Assembly (NCBI GenBank): GCA_015680685.1
Contig: MNCI01028378.1
Span: forward strand, 67,685-131,684
DNA length: 64,000 nucleotides
Source of the DNA: Gnetum montanum
Lineage: Eukaryota; Streptophyta; Gnetopsida; Gnetales; Gnetaceae
Direction: 5' to 3'
Shown: positions 12,074-23,339 of the stretch, one piece after another
How the letters are laid out: every line of letters begins with the position of its first letter
Numbering within the stretch: position 1 is the first letter of the stretch
Translations under genes and position numbers: made by a program
Notes under the pieces: model-generated
What the model saw: the letters and a program-made list of their open reading frames with translations, nothing else
What the model was told of the DNA's origin: nothing
Database searches by the model: none

Positions 12074-12932
12074 TGATGAATCATGGTTTGCTAGGCCCTG
12101 ATATCATATCATTGATATCAGGTATGTGATATTGTAGCTTGGATAATGATATCAAATACACGATATCATGATTCTTGTGTAGGCCTATAAATATAGCATT
12201 CAAGTGCACAAGAAGGGAGTTAGTTGGTAAGTCTTTGGGTAGAGTCCTTTTGTCAGTTTTTAGTTAGTTTTCAGTTCTTTCCAAGTGCATGCCTGCAGTG
12301 CGATGATTGTAATTGTATGGAACCTTTGTTCGAGTGTGACATACTTGGACATGCACACAATCGACAATAAAGAACAAGATTATTCCATCATTGCAGCATT
12401 CACTTAGTTTTTAATTGTTTAATTGTTGATTATTATTTATTGTTTTCTTAGTTAATATTTATTTATCATTATTTACTATTTTTGTTGTTAATGCAGAATG
12501 AATACGTCATAGTCATGAACATTTAAGTGTAACTACTTGGTAACCCAGTAATGTATTTAGTAGTGCTTCGAGTAATGTGTGCATGGCAATCCTAGAGGTA
12601 GTACATGAGGTCCAAGATGCGTATAGATGATTAAGGATGGACACTCATAGCACTTAGGCTTGTTTAGATTTTATTTTATTATTTCTAATTAGTTTAAATC
12701 AAGATTATTTTTCATTAGGAGTAGCCTAGTGTTAGGAATCCCATCATACACCTCACATTGGACTAAACCATACATGACAAATCAATTACTAGTCCAAGTG
12801 GAAAGATAGCAAACTGTGATCAACGTGTAACTATCTAGGTGCCACAACTAGTCCATTTGCAGAGTTTGACCAGATCATGCGTAAACGCTCGTATTCGTAT
12901 GGTTGAGCGTAGGGATACCTTGCTGCTCATCA
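12074..12932 (+). repeat. Element A 3' LTR
   Basis: It starts TGATGAATCATGG and ends GCTCATCA, giving a six-base terminal inverted repeat TGATGA/TCATCA. TATA box at 12,186. About 859 bp against 845 bp for the 5' copy. Confidence 0.85.
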
Positions 12933-13745
12933 ACCACAATTGACTCTATCTTTGTAGCCACTATGGCTTATACATAGTTACAACAAGAAGCTCAATCAGG
13001 CAATATAGGAGCACATCTTGAACACTTCTTTATGTACATATAAGGTTGATAATTCTTATGATTTTACCATATTATATTCTGTGTTTATTGGTTGACTATT
13101 ATTTGGTGGAAGGATGCCAAATATTTTTTTCACTGTGGCTATTTTACTCTAAAACTTGTAAAAGTGGACTTCTTAAACAAGATTTATAAACATCCAGTCA
13201 ATCTAAAACTTTATTAAAATTTTCAATATAATTTTTATAACTAGAAATTACCCACTAGAAATCCAACGCATAACCTTTATAATTTTGACTAATGAAACTA
13301 ATGTGTCTTAATTTTCTCACCAAGTTCTAGTTATCCAAAAGCATCGTCATTTTGCATCAAGTAAGATTAAAAATCCTTGGTGTCCATGCTAGAATAATCC
13401 ATATCCAATCATAGACTGAAATATGGGATTGAATCACCAAATCAACAGCGCTTTTTATAAATAGGAAGATTAAATCGGTAAAAGAATGGATTAAAATTGT
13501 CAATATTAGCAAAATAGAGCAATTATATCCACATTGGTAGCAACATTTTCCAATATTTTTTCATCTAAGAGCTCAGCTAGACTGATTTCAGATTTTGCTT
13601 GGCATCAGAATTAGCAATAAACAACAGATTAAACTTTAAAAAATCAATAAAAAATATAATACTATTCATTAGATTAAATCTCTAATCTAATTGTAAATCA
13701 ATTTCAATGTTGCCATATGATTAATTACAGATTTCACAGACTATG
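12933..13745. other. Intergenic DNA, no gene seen
   Basis: AT-rich with short frames only. No motif recognised on either strand. Confidence 0.6.
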
Positions 13746-14140
13746 TATCCAACGGATAGGTTTATATCCGATATCAGGTACAACAATAATAGGTTTATAA
13801 AAACTTACATTTTCGTTAAACTCGCAGTAAGCAAAATTGATTGGTTTTGCCTACGCCCAAATAACCTTATAATATATAAAAACATACATTTTTATCATAT
13901 TTGCTGAATCTCATCCGCCGAATCCGAATAATGTCATGAATAATCCATATCCAACCGATACGTAGACATACGATATCATGTACCATAGGTTTATAAAATC
14001 TTGCATTTTCGTTGAATTGGCAGGAAGGGAAATAGATTTGGTTTGCCAAAGCGCAAATAAATTTATAATATATAAAAACATACATTTTTGTGATATTTAC
14101 TGATTCACATCTGCTGAATCCGAATAAAGTTAAATCATTT
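13746..14140. repeat. Tandem duplication, about 200-bp unit, two copies
   Basis: Unit 1 (about 13,746-13,947) and unit 2 (about 13,948-14,140) share TATCCAAC, CGATATCA, TAGGTTTATAAAA, TTTTCGTTGAA/TTTTCGTTAAA, TATAATATATAAAAACATAC and GCTGAATC..CCGAAT in the same order. The copies are diverged, so the duplication is not recent. No coding capacity is evident. Confidence 0.75.
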
Positions 14141-15714
14141 TAGCAGAACTTTTAGACAACGTCCGTCGAATTTGAATTTGAATAGAAATCGTCAAGAATT
14201 AAAGAATGTTATCCCTACGATTCTCACGCATGCAGATTTTTTTTATGTTGCAAAGAAACTATCCTTCGTTACGAAGCTTTCAAACCAAGCATCATATACT
14301 TAGAACTTTCACCTGTACAAGTCCCTGCTCTGGATAATCCACTTTGTATTTTATATTGAAACCCTCATTGAAAATTTGAAATGGCACCTTGGTGGGTAAT
14401 GGCATTACTGGCGCGTTACAGTTTCCAAATCCTCAAATATAAAAACAGTAGCAGGTCAATGTCTGGATTCCGCAAAAGCTTGTCGTACATGTTAAGGGAA
14501 GCATACGGCGAAGTTGGTTCGTGCACGAGGATGACTTTGGAGGTTGAACATATAGTTGCGTTCCCCCGTCCATCAAGCAAAGCTTAGAAGTTTCTATATG
14601 CAGTTCTTTATTGTCAAAGAGTTTGAAGAGTTCTGTATTCATACGTATCTCATCCTACCAGGAGCATATTTGTTCCAGAACTCCACCTCGGCAAGCCATC
14701 ATTTTCTTTGGACAGCCGATGTTTGCATTTTCCAGTCAGCCTACCCAAAGACAATTTTAGAATCCTTTTACCAGCCAAGACGTTTCGGTAGCTTTGTTCT
14801 CGGACAAAGAGACTTTAGCTAAGTTAGGTGGAGTGGCTTCAGAGAGGACGTCGATTAATCAATGAAATAGAAAATATTCTTACCCTGAAACGTAAAATTC
14901 TACGCGCAATTTGCGAAGTATTGGTCTTCCGCACCAGAGTCCACACTCTCATTTCTTAATGCGTTTTAGCCTTGGTCAATATTCTAACCGGGTTCGTAAT
15001 GATCAAAGTTTTTCAAATTCAGCGATAAATTAAGGGTTGAACCGTAAGTAGCCGGATTAGAATTTTTGCAGCACGACTTTTACAATAAAATTTATTTTTA
15101 GAAAAATATCATGTAAGGTTTTTTCAACTTTTAAATATGACTCGTTCTAATTTACTAATATATCGTAAATCTTAAAAACATGCTACATGCTGACGACGCC
15201 ATTATTCACCAACTAGGGGTTCCAACACCCCCCTACATTCCCAACTATTTAAACACAGATAATGACGAAAAAAATTAAGTGACATCCTCACTACTAGCAG
15301 TACATTTAAGTAAATGTTCACGACAGGATTTCGTTATCGTAGATTAATAGTTACCGCTGTGAACTTGCTGTCTATTATACGGCCTTTTCGATATGTAGTC
15401 ACGATGGTGGATTTGGATCGGAAGGAATAAAGCCTTGCCTTTTATGTAATACGTAACTGCGATCATTTAGCCCCCTCGGTTTCTCCCATTACGATCCTCC
15501 ACCAGACTTGAATTTGGATTTATAATTACCTGTTCACAACGAAGCTGTTCATTTGGGCTGGATCTTCGCTGAACGGGTACTTGCGAACATCAACTGCCCG
15601 TGCACCTTATTTACCGTGCGCGTTACAATTGCCGGTGTGGCCAGTCACTTGTTTACAGTTATTTGTGCAAAGTTTATGCATCATGATTGAGGATTTTGTA
15701 GAGACGACTTGTTC
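14141..15714. other. CpG-rich stretch without a recognised gene
   Basis: CpG dinucleotides are frequent here (for example about 25 between 15,180 and 15,660), unlike the CpG-poor transposons on both sides. Open frames at 14,381-14,587 and 14,556-14,822 have no family I recognise. It may be low-copy, less methylated DNA such as a regulatory region or the remnant of a host gene. Confidence 0.4.
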
Positions 15715-15879
15715 CCATCCTCATTTAGGTTTCCTTTCACTAAACAACTCAAAATTTAAGGAAAAATATATGAATACAAAACCTAACAAATGTACTTTAG
15801 AAAGAAAACTTAAGGAGTTTTCACAAATTTTGGGTACAATAAAGCAAGTCATGTATTTACAGCAGGAGGGTGTTAAGAA
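15715..15879 (+). mobile_element. LINE1, 5' fragment (before the Copia insertion)
   Basis: A Lys-rich frame ending in VKK at the Copia target site resumes after the insertion as KSKFDEDC (20,246 onward). That is the region between the endonuclease and RT of plant LINEs. The left limit is uncertain: composition changes to CpG-rich DNA near 15,715 and no endonuclease is visible, so the copy is probably 5'-truncated. Confidence 0.5.
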
Positions 15880-16213
15880 GGTTAGTTATTAATCCTACTT
15901 CTATTACAAGAATCAGTTTAAGTTATGGTCGAGTCTGTTAGTAATTCTAACCTCCAGGTTCACTTAGAAAAGAATGGGAGTTAATCCTATTTCTATTATA
16001 AGAATTAGTTTAAGTTTAATGGGTGATCATGATGCATTTCTAACCTCTAGGTTCAATTAGAAAAAGAATGGAAGTTTGGTAGACTTAGCCTATTATAAAT
16101 AGGCCATTTCATAGAAGCTTTGATGTACCAGATTGAAATAAAAATATTTCTATTTTTCCTCATATATGCTCTATTCCTCCACTTGTTATTTTGTTCCATG
16201 TTAATTCTTATCA
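15880..16213 (+). repeat. Copia 5' LTR
   Basis: It should start TGTTAGTTATT; the first T has mutated to G, so it reads GGTTAG. It ends TTCTTATCA. A TATA box (TATAAATA) lies at about 16,094. It also contains an internal partial duplication of the AATCCTA...CTAACCTC block. Confidence 0.9.
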
Positions 16214-16214
16214 G

Positions 16215-16226
16215 TAGTAATAGAGC
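16215..16226 (+). promoter_or_regulatory. Copia primer binding site (initiator tRNA-Met type)
   Basis: TAGTAATAGAGC matches the usual TGGTATCAGAGC at 9 of 12 positions and starts one base after the LTR end. Confidence 0.7.
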
Positions 16227-16237
16227 TAAAAGTTCCA

Positions 16238-19200
16238 ATGAATAGCTCAACTCAAATTTGAGTTCCTATCTTGGATGGGCAAAATTACAATTGGTGGAGT
16301 GTCAAAATGAAGGTGCTTTTCAATTTCCACGAGCTACTAGATGTTGTGGAAAATAGTGTTGCTAATCTTGCAGCAAATGCAACCAATGCATAGAAGAATT
16401 CTCATTGTGAGAACAAGAAGAAAGATAAGAAGAAGCACATGATCTCTATTTAATGAGTGTCAAGGAATTATCTCACATCCTGTAAGCACATGAGCAATGA
16501 ATGAATGAGAAGAAAGTTTAGAATTCAATTGAGCAAGCCGTTCAAGGCCAAGTCTCCATCAAAGGTAATCAAGGTGGTGAAAAAAGCCAAAGGCATGGTG
16601 GTTCTCGTGGTAGAGGATGAGGATGTTGAGGCTACTACACTAGGAGTCATGGTGGTCATAACAACAATCATGGAGTTGGATGCAATGACCAAGAAAAATC
16701 AGATTCTAGTCATCAGCAAAATTCAAGAGGTCATGGCTATGGATGTGGTAGAGGAAGGTATGAAAAATCTAATGTTCTCTATTACTCTTGTCATAGGCAT
16801 GGCCATTCTTCAAATGAGTGTAGATATAAGGATAATGCTCAAAGGACTCACTGTGCACAAGAAGAAGATGATGATGGCAACCACGCTTTCTTGATGGCCA
16901 TTGCAACTAGTGAAGCACCAAACTACCATACATGGTTTCTTGACACTGGGTGTACCAATCATATGTGTAGAAAAAAGGAGTTAATTGTTGTTCTTGATGA
17001 ATCCTTTCACACCAAAGTTAAATTTTCTAATGATAGCACTATACCACTGATGGGAAAAAGACAAATTCTTATCAACTTGAAGAATGGAGATCATAAATAT
17101 ATTTCTAATGTCTTCTATGTGCCAGGTATGAAGAGTAATTTACTTAGTGTGGGTTAGCTAGCAGAAAAAGGGTATGTCATGGACCTTCATGGCAATGAAC
17201 TCTCCATTTTTGACAATAAAGGTACACTCATTCTCAAGGCCCCTTTGATGAAGAATCATATGTTTCAAGTTGATATTTCAAGTGGTGTTTATAATTGTCT
17301 TAATGTCATTCTAAATGATGAACCTTGGCTATGGTACCTTTGCTTTCGACATTTAAACATTCGAAGTTTAAAATTGCTTACTAAAGAAAATATGGTAAAA
17401 GGTTTGCCCAGTATTCACGATCTAGAACAATTGTGTGAAGCTTGTATTCTTGGAAAGCATCACAGAATGCCATTTGTAGCAGAAAAATGACATGCAACAC
17501 AACCACTAGAGCTCATTCATTCTGATGTATGTGGTCCAATGAACACCTTTGTCAAATGGAAATAATAGGTATTTCCTAACTTTTTTCAATGATTTTACTC
17601 AAAAAATTTGAGTCTATCTTTTGCAATGGAATTTTGAAGTTTTTGATTGCTTTAAGAAGTTTAAGGTGCATGTTGAAAGTTAGAGTGGTTATCTTGTTAA
17701 ATTTATATGAATTGATGATGGAGGTGAATATACTTCCAATGAATTTAATGAATATTGTGAAGAATAGGGAATAAAGCATAAGTCATTTTTCCCTACACCC
17801 CACAACACAACGGAGTAGTTGAAAGAAAGAAAAAAACTATAATGAACATGGTGAGGAGCATGCTAAAGGTGAAAGGAATGCCTAATTCATTTTGGGGTGA
17901 AGTTGTCTCATGTTCTATTTACTTGTTAAATAAGTCTTCAAAAAGGAGTGTACAAAATATCACCCTTGTAGAAGCATGGAGTGGTTACAAGCCAAGTGTG
18001 AAAAATCTTAGAGTGTTTGGTGCTATAGCTTATGCTCATGCTCTAGTAGAGACAAAAGCAAAGCTAGACAATTAAGCAAGGAAGACTATCTTAATGGCTA
18101 CAAAGAAGTTGATTATCATCCAAGATGTGACCTTTGTTGAAAAAGAGGCTTGGAAATGGGATGTTGATTCGCACAAAGACTCCCAAAAGTAACAAATCTA
18201 TATCCTTGAAGAGGAAGCTACAGTTCCTACCACAAATGAAGCTACATCAAGCTCTACTCAAGAAAGTTCCACCTCACAAGCCTTAGTAGAATCTGGAAGG
18301 CCAAGGCACTAGCACTAGAAATTAGTATGCCTGCAAGACTATGAGGTAACCCTTAATGATGAAGTTGATGATGATGGAGAATTGGTACACTTTACCTTCT
18401 TTGCAGATAGTGAACCTGTGACATTCCATGAGGAAATTCAAGATCCTAAATGGGTGAATGCCATGAATAAGGAGATCAAGTTAATTGAAAGAAACAATAA
18501 ATGGGAAATCACTGAAATCCCACATGGTCACAAAGCAATTGATGTAAAGTAGTTTTTCAAGACAAAGGTGAAGTTAAATGGTGAGCTGGAGAGACACAAA
18601 GTAAGAATAGTGGAAAAGTGATTTGAGCAAAGGCCTGGCTATGGCTACCAATTTTTTTTCTTGTATTACTTGAATTGAAATAATTAGACTTCTTATTGCA
18701 TTAGCTAACCAAAAGAAGTGGAAAATCCATCAAATGGATGTGAAGTTAGCCTTTCTAAATGGCCCAATTGAAGAGGAGGCTTTTGTCAAGCAACCCCCTG
18801 AATTCATGAAGCAAGAAAGTGAAGATAAGATGTACAAATTGAAGAAAACATTGTATGGTCTCAAACAAGCACCATGAGGATGAAATAGGCACATTGACTC
18901 TTTCTTCCATAGGGCTAGTTTCCATAAGTGTGTATCTGAACATGCTTTATATGTGAAGACTAATGATTTTGGTGATCTATATCTTAGAATGATTGAATAT
19001 TTCAAGAAGTCCATGATGCATGAGTTCAAAATGATAGATCTTGGCCTCATGTCATACTTCCTTGGCATTAAATTAGTTTAGAGAGAAGATGAGATTTTTA
19101 TTTGTCAAAATAGGTATGCTAGTAAACTCTCAAAGAAGTTTTGTATGCAAGATTATAATCCTATGAGAATTCCTATGGAGGTTCGCATAAAATTATCAAA

Positions 19201-19900
19201 GAATGGAGAAGGGCACTTATTAATTGAAATTATTTCAAGAAAATTGTTGGGAGTTTGAGATACCTCACATGCATAAGGCTGGACATCTCTTATGGTGTTG
19301 GTTTGATTAGTAGATTTTTGGAATCTCCTCATCAACCTCATATCTAGGTGACCAAAAGAATCCTGCTAAAACTAAAGGGCACCTTTGATCATGGTTTATT
19401 CTATTCCTCATTTAATAATTGTGCTCTTATAGCATATTCCAACAATGATTGGGGTGGAGATTTAGATGATTGAAAAAGCACTTCTGGTTATTGTTTTAAT
19501 ATTGGTGCTATACCTTGTTCATGGTCATCACAAAAGAAACTCATAGTTGCACTTTCAACTTGGAAGGAAGAATATGTTGTTGTAGCTTCAAGTGCATGTA
19601 AAGAAATATGGCTAGGCAATGTGATGAGCCAAATCCATGCTCTAGTAAAGAGGCCAATGAAGATCTTTGTTGATAATATTTCTACAATTAACTTGGCAAA
19701 GAATCTTGTCACACATGGAAGAAGTAAACACATTGACATACACTATCATTTTTAAAGAGATCAAGTTGGAAAGAAAGCAATTGAGTTGGTGTATTGCAAG
19801 TCTGAAGACCACATGGTAGACATTCTCACTAAACTGTTGGGGTATGATACCTTTGCCAAATTAAACTGTATACTTGGAATGATGGTTTTTCCAAATTAAG
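16238..19900 (+). pseudogene. Copia gag-pol polyprotein, broken
   Basis: Gag starts at ATG 16,238 (short DGQNYNWWSVKMK segment) and looks internally deleted. A zinc knuckle near 16,780-16,840 keeps CHRHGHSSNEC but lost its first Cys. Protease: FLDTGCTNHMC with the active-site Asp near 16,940. The GAG-pre-integrase block (17,320-17,490) ends LCEACILGKHHRMPF. Integrase: HSDVCGPM, DDGGEYTS and NGVVERKKK supply the D, D and E residues, but frames shift near 17,560 and 17,700. RT: WVNAMNKEI near 18,450, QMDVKLAFLNG near 18,735, LKKTLYGLKQAP near 18,840. The segment that should hold the YVDD catalytic motif (near 18,975) is deleted. RNase H (19,430-19,850): AYSNNDWGGD to MVDILTK. No activity is expected. 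Confidence 0.9.
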
Positions 19901-19903
19901 ATT

Positions 19904-19911
19904 AAGGGGGA
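19904..19911 (+). promoter_or_regulatory. Copia polypurine tract
   Basis: AAGGGGGA directly precedes the 3' LTR, the standard Copia arrangement for plus-strand priming. Confidence 0.85.
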
Positions 19912-20245
19912 TGTTAGTTATTAATCCTACTTCTGTTACAAGAATCAATTTATGTTATGGTCAAGTTTGTTAGTAATTCTAACCTCCAAGTTCTATCAGA
20001 AAAGAATGGAAGTTAATCCTATTTCTATTACAAGAATCAATTTAAGTTTAATGGGTTGTCATGATGTAATTCTAACCTCCAAGTTTAGTTAGAAAAACAA
20101 TGGGAGTTTGGTTGACTTAGCCTATTATAAATAAGGCATTTGATAGTAGCTTTGATGTACCACATTGAAATAAAAATATTTTTGTTTCTCCTCATATTTG
20201 CTCTATTCTTGCACCTATTATTTTGTTCCATGTTAATTCTTATCA
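19912..20245 (+). repeat. Copia 3' LTR
   Basis: It starts TGTTAGTTATT, ends TTCTTATCA and has the same length as the 5' LTR. It is followed by the target duplication AAGAA. Confidence 0.95.
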
Positions 20246-22400
20246 AAGAAGTCTAAGTTTGATGAGGATTGCATGCAACCTACATAGAATATTAAGAATG
20301 CCAAGAAGAAACATAGACAAAGTTTAGTTAAGATGTATAAATGTTTAATTAAAACTAAGAGGATAAAATACCATCAAGTCATAGGAATATTTTTCTTATA
20401 CCATTAAAAATAACCGTAAACAATTTTTGCAATGTTTTTGGTATACAACCTCTTCATCATTTAATTTTACTTTTCAAGATATATGCTTATTTTACAATAA
20501 ATTATGTACAAGAGAAGATGATGACTCTACTACTATTTTACACTAAGAACATCTTCAATTTAGTATTGATGAAGTCACATAAGGTATTAAAAATCTAGCA
20601 TTTGACAAAGTCAATTTTGATGGTTTATATGTAGAATTATTGAAGTAGGAAAGACCTTTTCTATGATTTAGTTCTAGATCAAGGATTAGATCAATATTGG
20701 AAAACTAGTAAGGCTATCTTATTATATAAAAAGAGGGATAAAAATAATTGGAAAAATCATTGATTGATTATTTTGAGAAATATTTTTCCTAATTTTTTAG
20801 GTAGTCTACTAAAAAAGAGAATTAGTCTTAAGATGAAGTTAACCAAGTTATGGCAATGTTTCAAGTAGAGTTTAGACAAAATCACTCAACTATTGGTTAC
20901 CTAGTTACTCTAAGACATATGTGGAGTTTACAAGAAAAGATTTATAAAAAAATTATTTATTTGTTTGGTTAATTTTACACAAACTTATGAATAAGTGCTT
21001 CACACACATCTATAATTATGCTTGCATAACATTTTCCTCCCTTTAGAATTGGTTGCAGCAACTTAACAATTGTATAATAAAGGTATTACTGAAATTACAT
21101 ATAGTAATTTAAAGAAAAAATATAAATTCCAAAACAAAATTAGAGTAAAGCAATGTTGTCTACTTTTTAAACTCTCTTTAGTATCCTTATTGGTAAAATT
21201 CAAGAGTAGCTATGGAATGAGCAAGAGAGTCATGCTATCAAAATTACATCCCAAATAGTGAATATTCTTTTGTATGTAGATGATTTTGCATTAATTTCCA
21301 CTACTGAAAAAGGTATATAAAATATGTTACAAAATTTAAAAAATTCTTGTCGTTCATTTAGTCTTCAAGTGCATGTAAATAAAACTAAATTGGTAATCTT
21401 GGGTACAAGAAATACCTATTATAACTTATATTTTGATGATACCAATGTGTAAATAGTATATTTTTAAATATTTGGATTTGATTTATATAAACAATTACAA
21501 GTATGGGAAGTGTATCAAGAAAAGCATAACAAGGGGTTTTAGGAATCTGCATGCTTTCAAAAGCAAGGGTAAAGATTTAGGACTAGAATTTGCATGCTTT
21601 CAAAGAAGGTTAGAAAATAAATTCTTTAGAAAATCATCTATCCTAGTGTATTGTATGGATTTATTGTTTAAGGACTCAAACTTAGTGCTAAACTTTGAAA
21701 AGATATTGAAAGAGAGTTAAAAAAAAAAAATTTCTAGATGAATTAAAGGTGAAGATGCAAAGCCTTACTCAATGTTTTTATATAAATTTGATTTATTAAC
21801 TTTAAAAGTAAAAGCCTTGTATCAATTCATTTCATACACTAATGTCTTTCAAATCTCAATGCAAGACAAATTCTCTAAAGTAGCCCTTGAGAATCTAGAA
21901 AATCGCAAGTGGTATTTTTAGGAAATGTAATGGTTAAGATAATAAAATATTTCTTAGGAGGAAGTATAGGAAAATCTTAAGCATAATCATGAATTAGTCA
22001 TGAAAACCAATCAAGTATGGAAGTGTCATCAGTAAGGTTTGCTTAAGTTCACATCATCTTAGAACTGAAAGTGGAAGATGGATTCAACTCCTACTAGAAA
22101 GCACACCTATTAGTTATGCAAGTCAAAAACACTTGAAGATGAGTTGCATGTATTTCTTTTCTATGTTGTGATTTCCGATTAAAGAAGGTGTTATGGTATT
22201 ACATCAAAAAAATTATATGATTTTCTTTTATTACCCCTTTTGATACTTGATTAATTGGTTGAGTCTACCTTTATTTTTCATGGAAATGCAATATTTATCC
22301 AATATATCTTATAAGTCTTTGAATGTACTAAAGCTTCAATTTTAGTGACTTAAACAAAGTACATATGCCTTGGTTTATGTATAATTTAATAAAACTTTGG
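20246..22400 (+). mobile_element. LINE1, main fragment with reverse transcriptase
   Basis: This is the continuation of the LINE interrupted by the Copia element. It starts with KSKFDEDC, the block upstream of RT. Recognisable RT pieces, in several frames, are KVNFDGLYVELLK near 20,605, FRQNHSTIGYLVTLRHM near 20,873, RVKQCCLL near 21,143, and the catalytic YVDD in ILLYVDDFALIS at about 21,266-21,300, followed by VNKTKLVILGTRN. Near 22,060 LRTESGRW resembles the C-terminal region of this LINE class. The order endonuclease-RT-C-terminal domain without LTRs identifies a non-LTR element. Many stops and indels; inactive. The 3' limit is approximate and no poly-A tail was seen. Confidence 0.75.
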
Positions 22401-23339
22401 TGCTATACAAATTTTCAAAAGAATGAGCTATGAATTTTTGAAAAAATGATTTTAAGATATGCACTAATAACACCAGTTATTTGCATTTTATATATGCATG
22501 ATTTTACGACTAAACCTATTTACCAACTAATGTAAATAATTTATCCAATGAAAATTTAAACATTTGTAACAATCGCATCACTATATTAGGTGGAATTAGG
22601 AAAAATTAATCAAACTAAAAAATTAGATGAGATTTAACCTCATTTTATTGACTTCCTTTTACTAATTTTTACTTGACTCTTTTTTAAAGAAAGTTATACT
22701 TTCTATCGGAAATTGAAAGTTTCCATAAACATAAATATATAAATAGCAAGGGAAACAACCCATTGATTAAGCACATTATTAAGCTTTTTGATGTTATGGT
22801 ATGCCATCTATTGAGTAGAAAATACAAAATGTGGCATATGCATTTTCACATCCTTGCAACTTTGCTCGTTTGACTTTACAACATGTGTTAGTCTATGATT
22901 TATAAATCAACTATGCATCACACAATATAAACATACCACCATTACCTGTAAAGGCTATCAATGAAACATAATGATTAAATATTTATATATTTTTAATAAA
23001 AATTTGATGTATACATTTAGTTATTTTGCATCAAAAGGTTATGGGTTTAAAACCCATGATTAGCATTGAAAAGACAATACACTGGCTTTGGGGTGTTGTT
23101 CTAAATATATTCTTAATTTTCACCTTACCATAAAAAACATATTTTTGGGATTATTAGAATGTGGAAGAGGGAAACTCCAATGATCTTTTATATCTATGTT
23201 TTCAAACTTTTTCCTTTCCTTATAGAAGAAAACATGAATGTGAACACCTTCAAGTGGCCTAGTTGTGTTGATTCACAATACCATAGAATAGTATATAATA
23301 GTTGAAAACATAAATTACAGGAATTGTGTTTGGATTCAA
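22401..23339. other. AT-rich DNA, no gene seen
   Basis: No coding motif. ATGGGTTTAAAACCCAT near 23,041 is a palindrome that loosely resembles a Pol III B box. I see no A box or second copy to support a SINE. Confidence 0.5.

Larger units (their letters stand above)
3674..12932 (+). mobile_element. Element A: Athila-like Ty3/gypsy LTR retrotransposon without recognisable pol
   Basis: Two related LTRs (3,674-4,518 and 12,074-12,932) enclose about 7.5 kb. Both start TGATGA; the 3' copy ends TCATCA and the 5' copy ends TCATTA. A primer site complementary to tRNA-Asp follows the 5' LTR, and a G-rich polypurine tract ending GGGGGTA precedes the 3' LTR. Inside are a broken gag (4,651-5,940) and a 3' accessory ORF (10,502 to about 11,880). 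No protease, RT, RNase H or integrase motif is visible in between. A clean 5-bp target duplication is not certain: ACAAT lies directly left of the element and three bases beyond its right end. Confidence 0.85.
15880..20245 (+). mobile_element. Complete Ty1/Copia retrotransposon (4,366 bp)
   Basis: Two 334-bp LTRs (15,880-16,213 and 19,912-20,245) and a perfect target duplication AAGAA (15,875-15,879 and 20,246-20,250) define the ends exactly. A tRNA-iMet-like primer site and an AAGGGGGA polypurine tract are in place. Domains run in Copia order: gag with zinc knuckle, protease, integrase, RT, RNase H. My manual LTR comparison gives about 38 differences in 334 positions (near 11%), many of them C/T or G/A, so it is not young. 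It inserted into LINE1. Confidence 0.95.

Noticed and set aside
3669-12940. ACAAT as a certain target duplication of element A
   Set aside because: The right-hand ACAAT starts three bases after the expected LTR end, so it cannot be accepted without an extra insertion.
14381-14822. Possible host gene starting MAPWWVMALLARYSF
   Set aside because: Short overlapping frames with no recognised domain or convincing splice sites. Kept only as a CpG-rich stretch of interest.
23035-23065. tRNA gene or SINE promoter around the palindrome ATGGGTTTAAAACCCAT
   Set aside because: No cloverleaf can be drawn by eye, no A box at the right distance, and no second copy.
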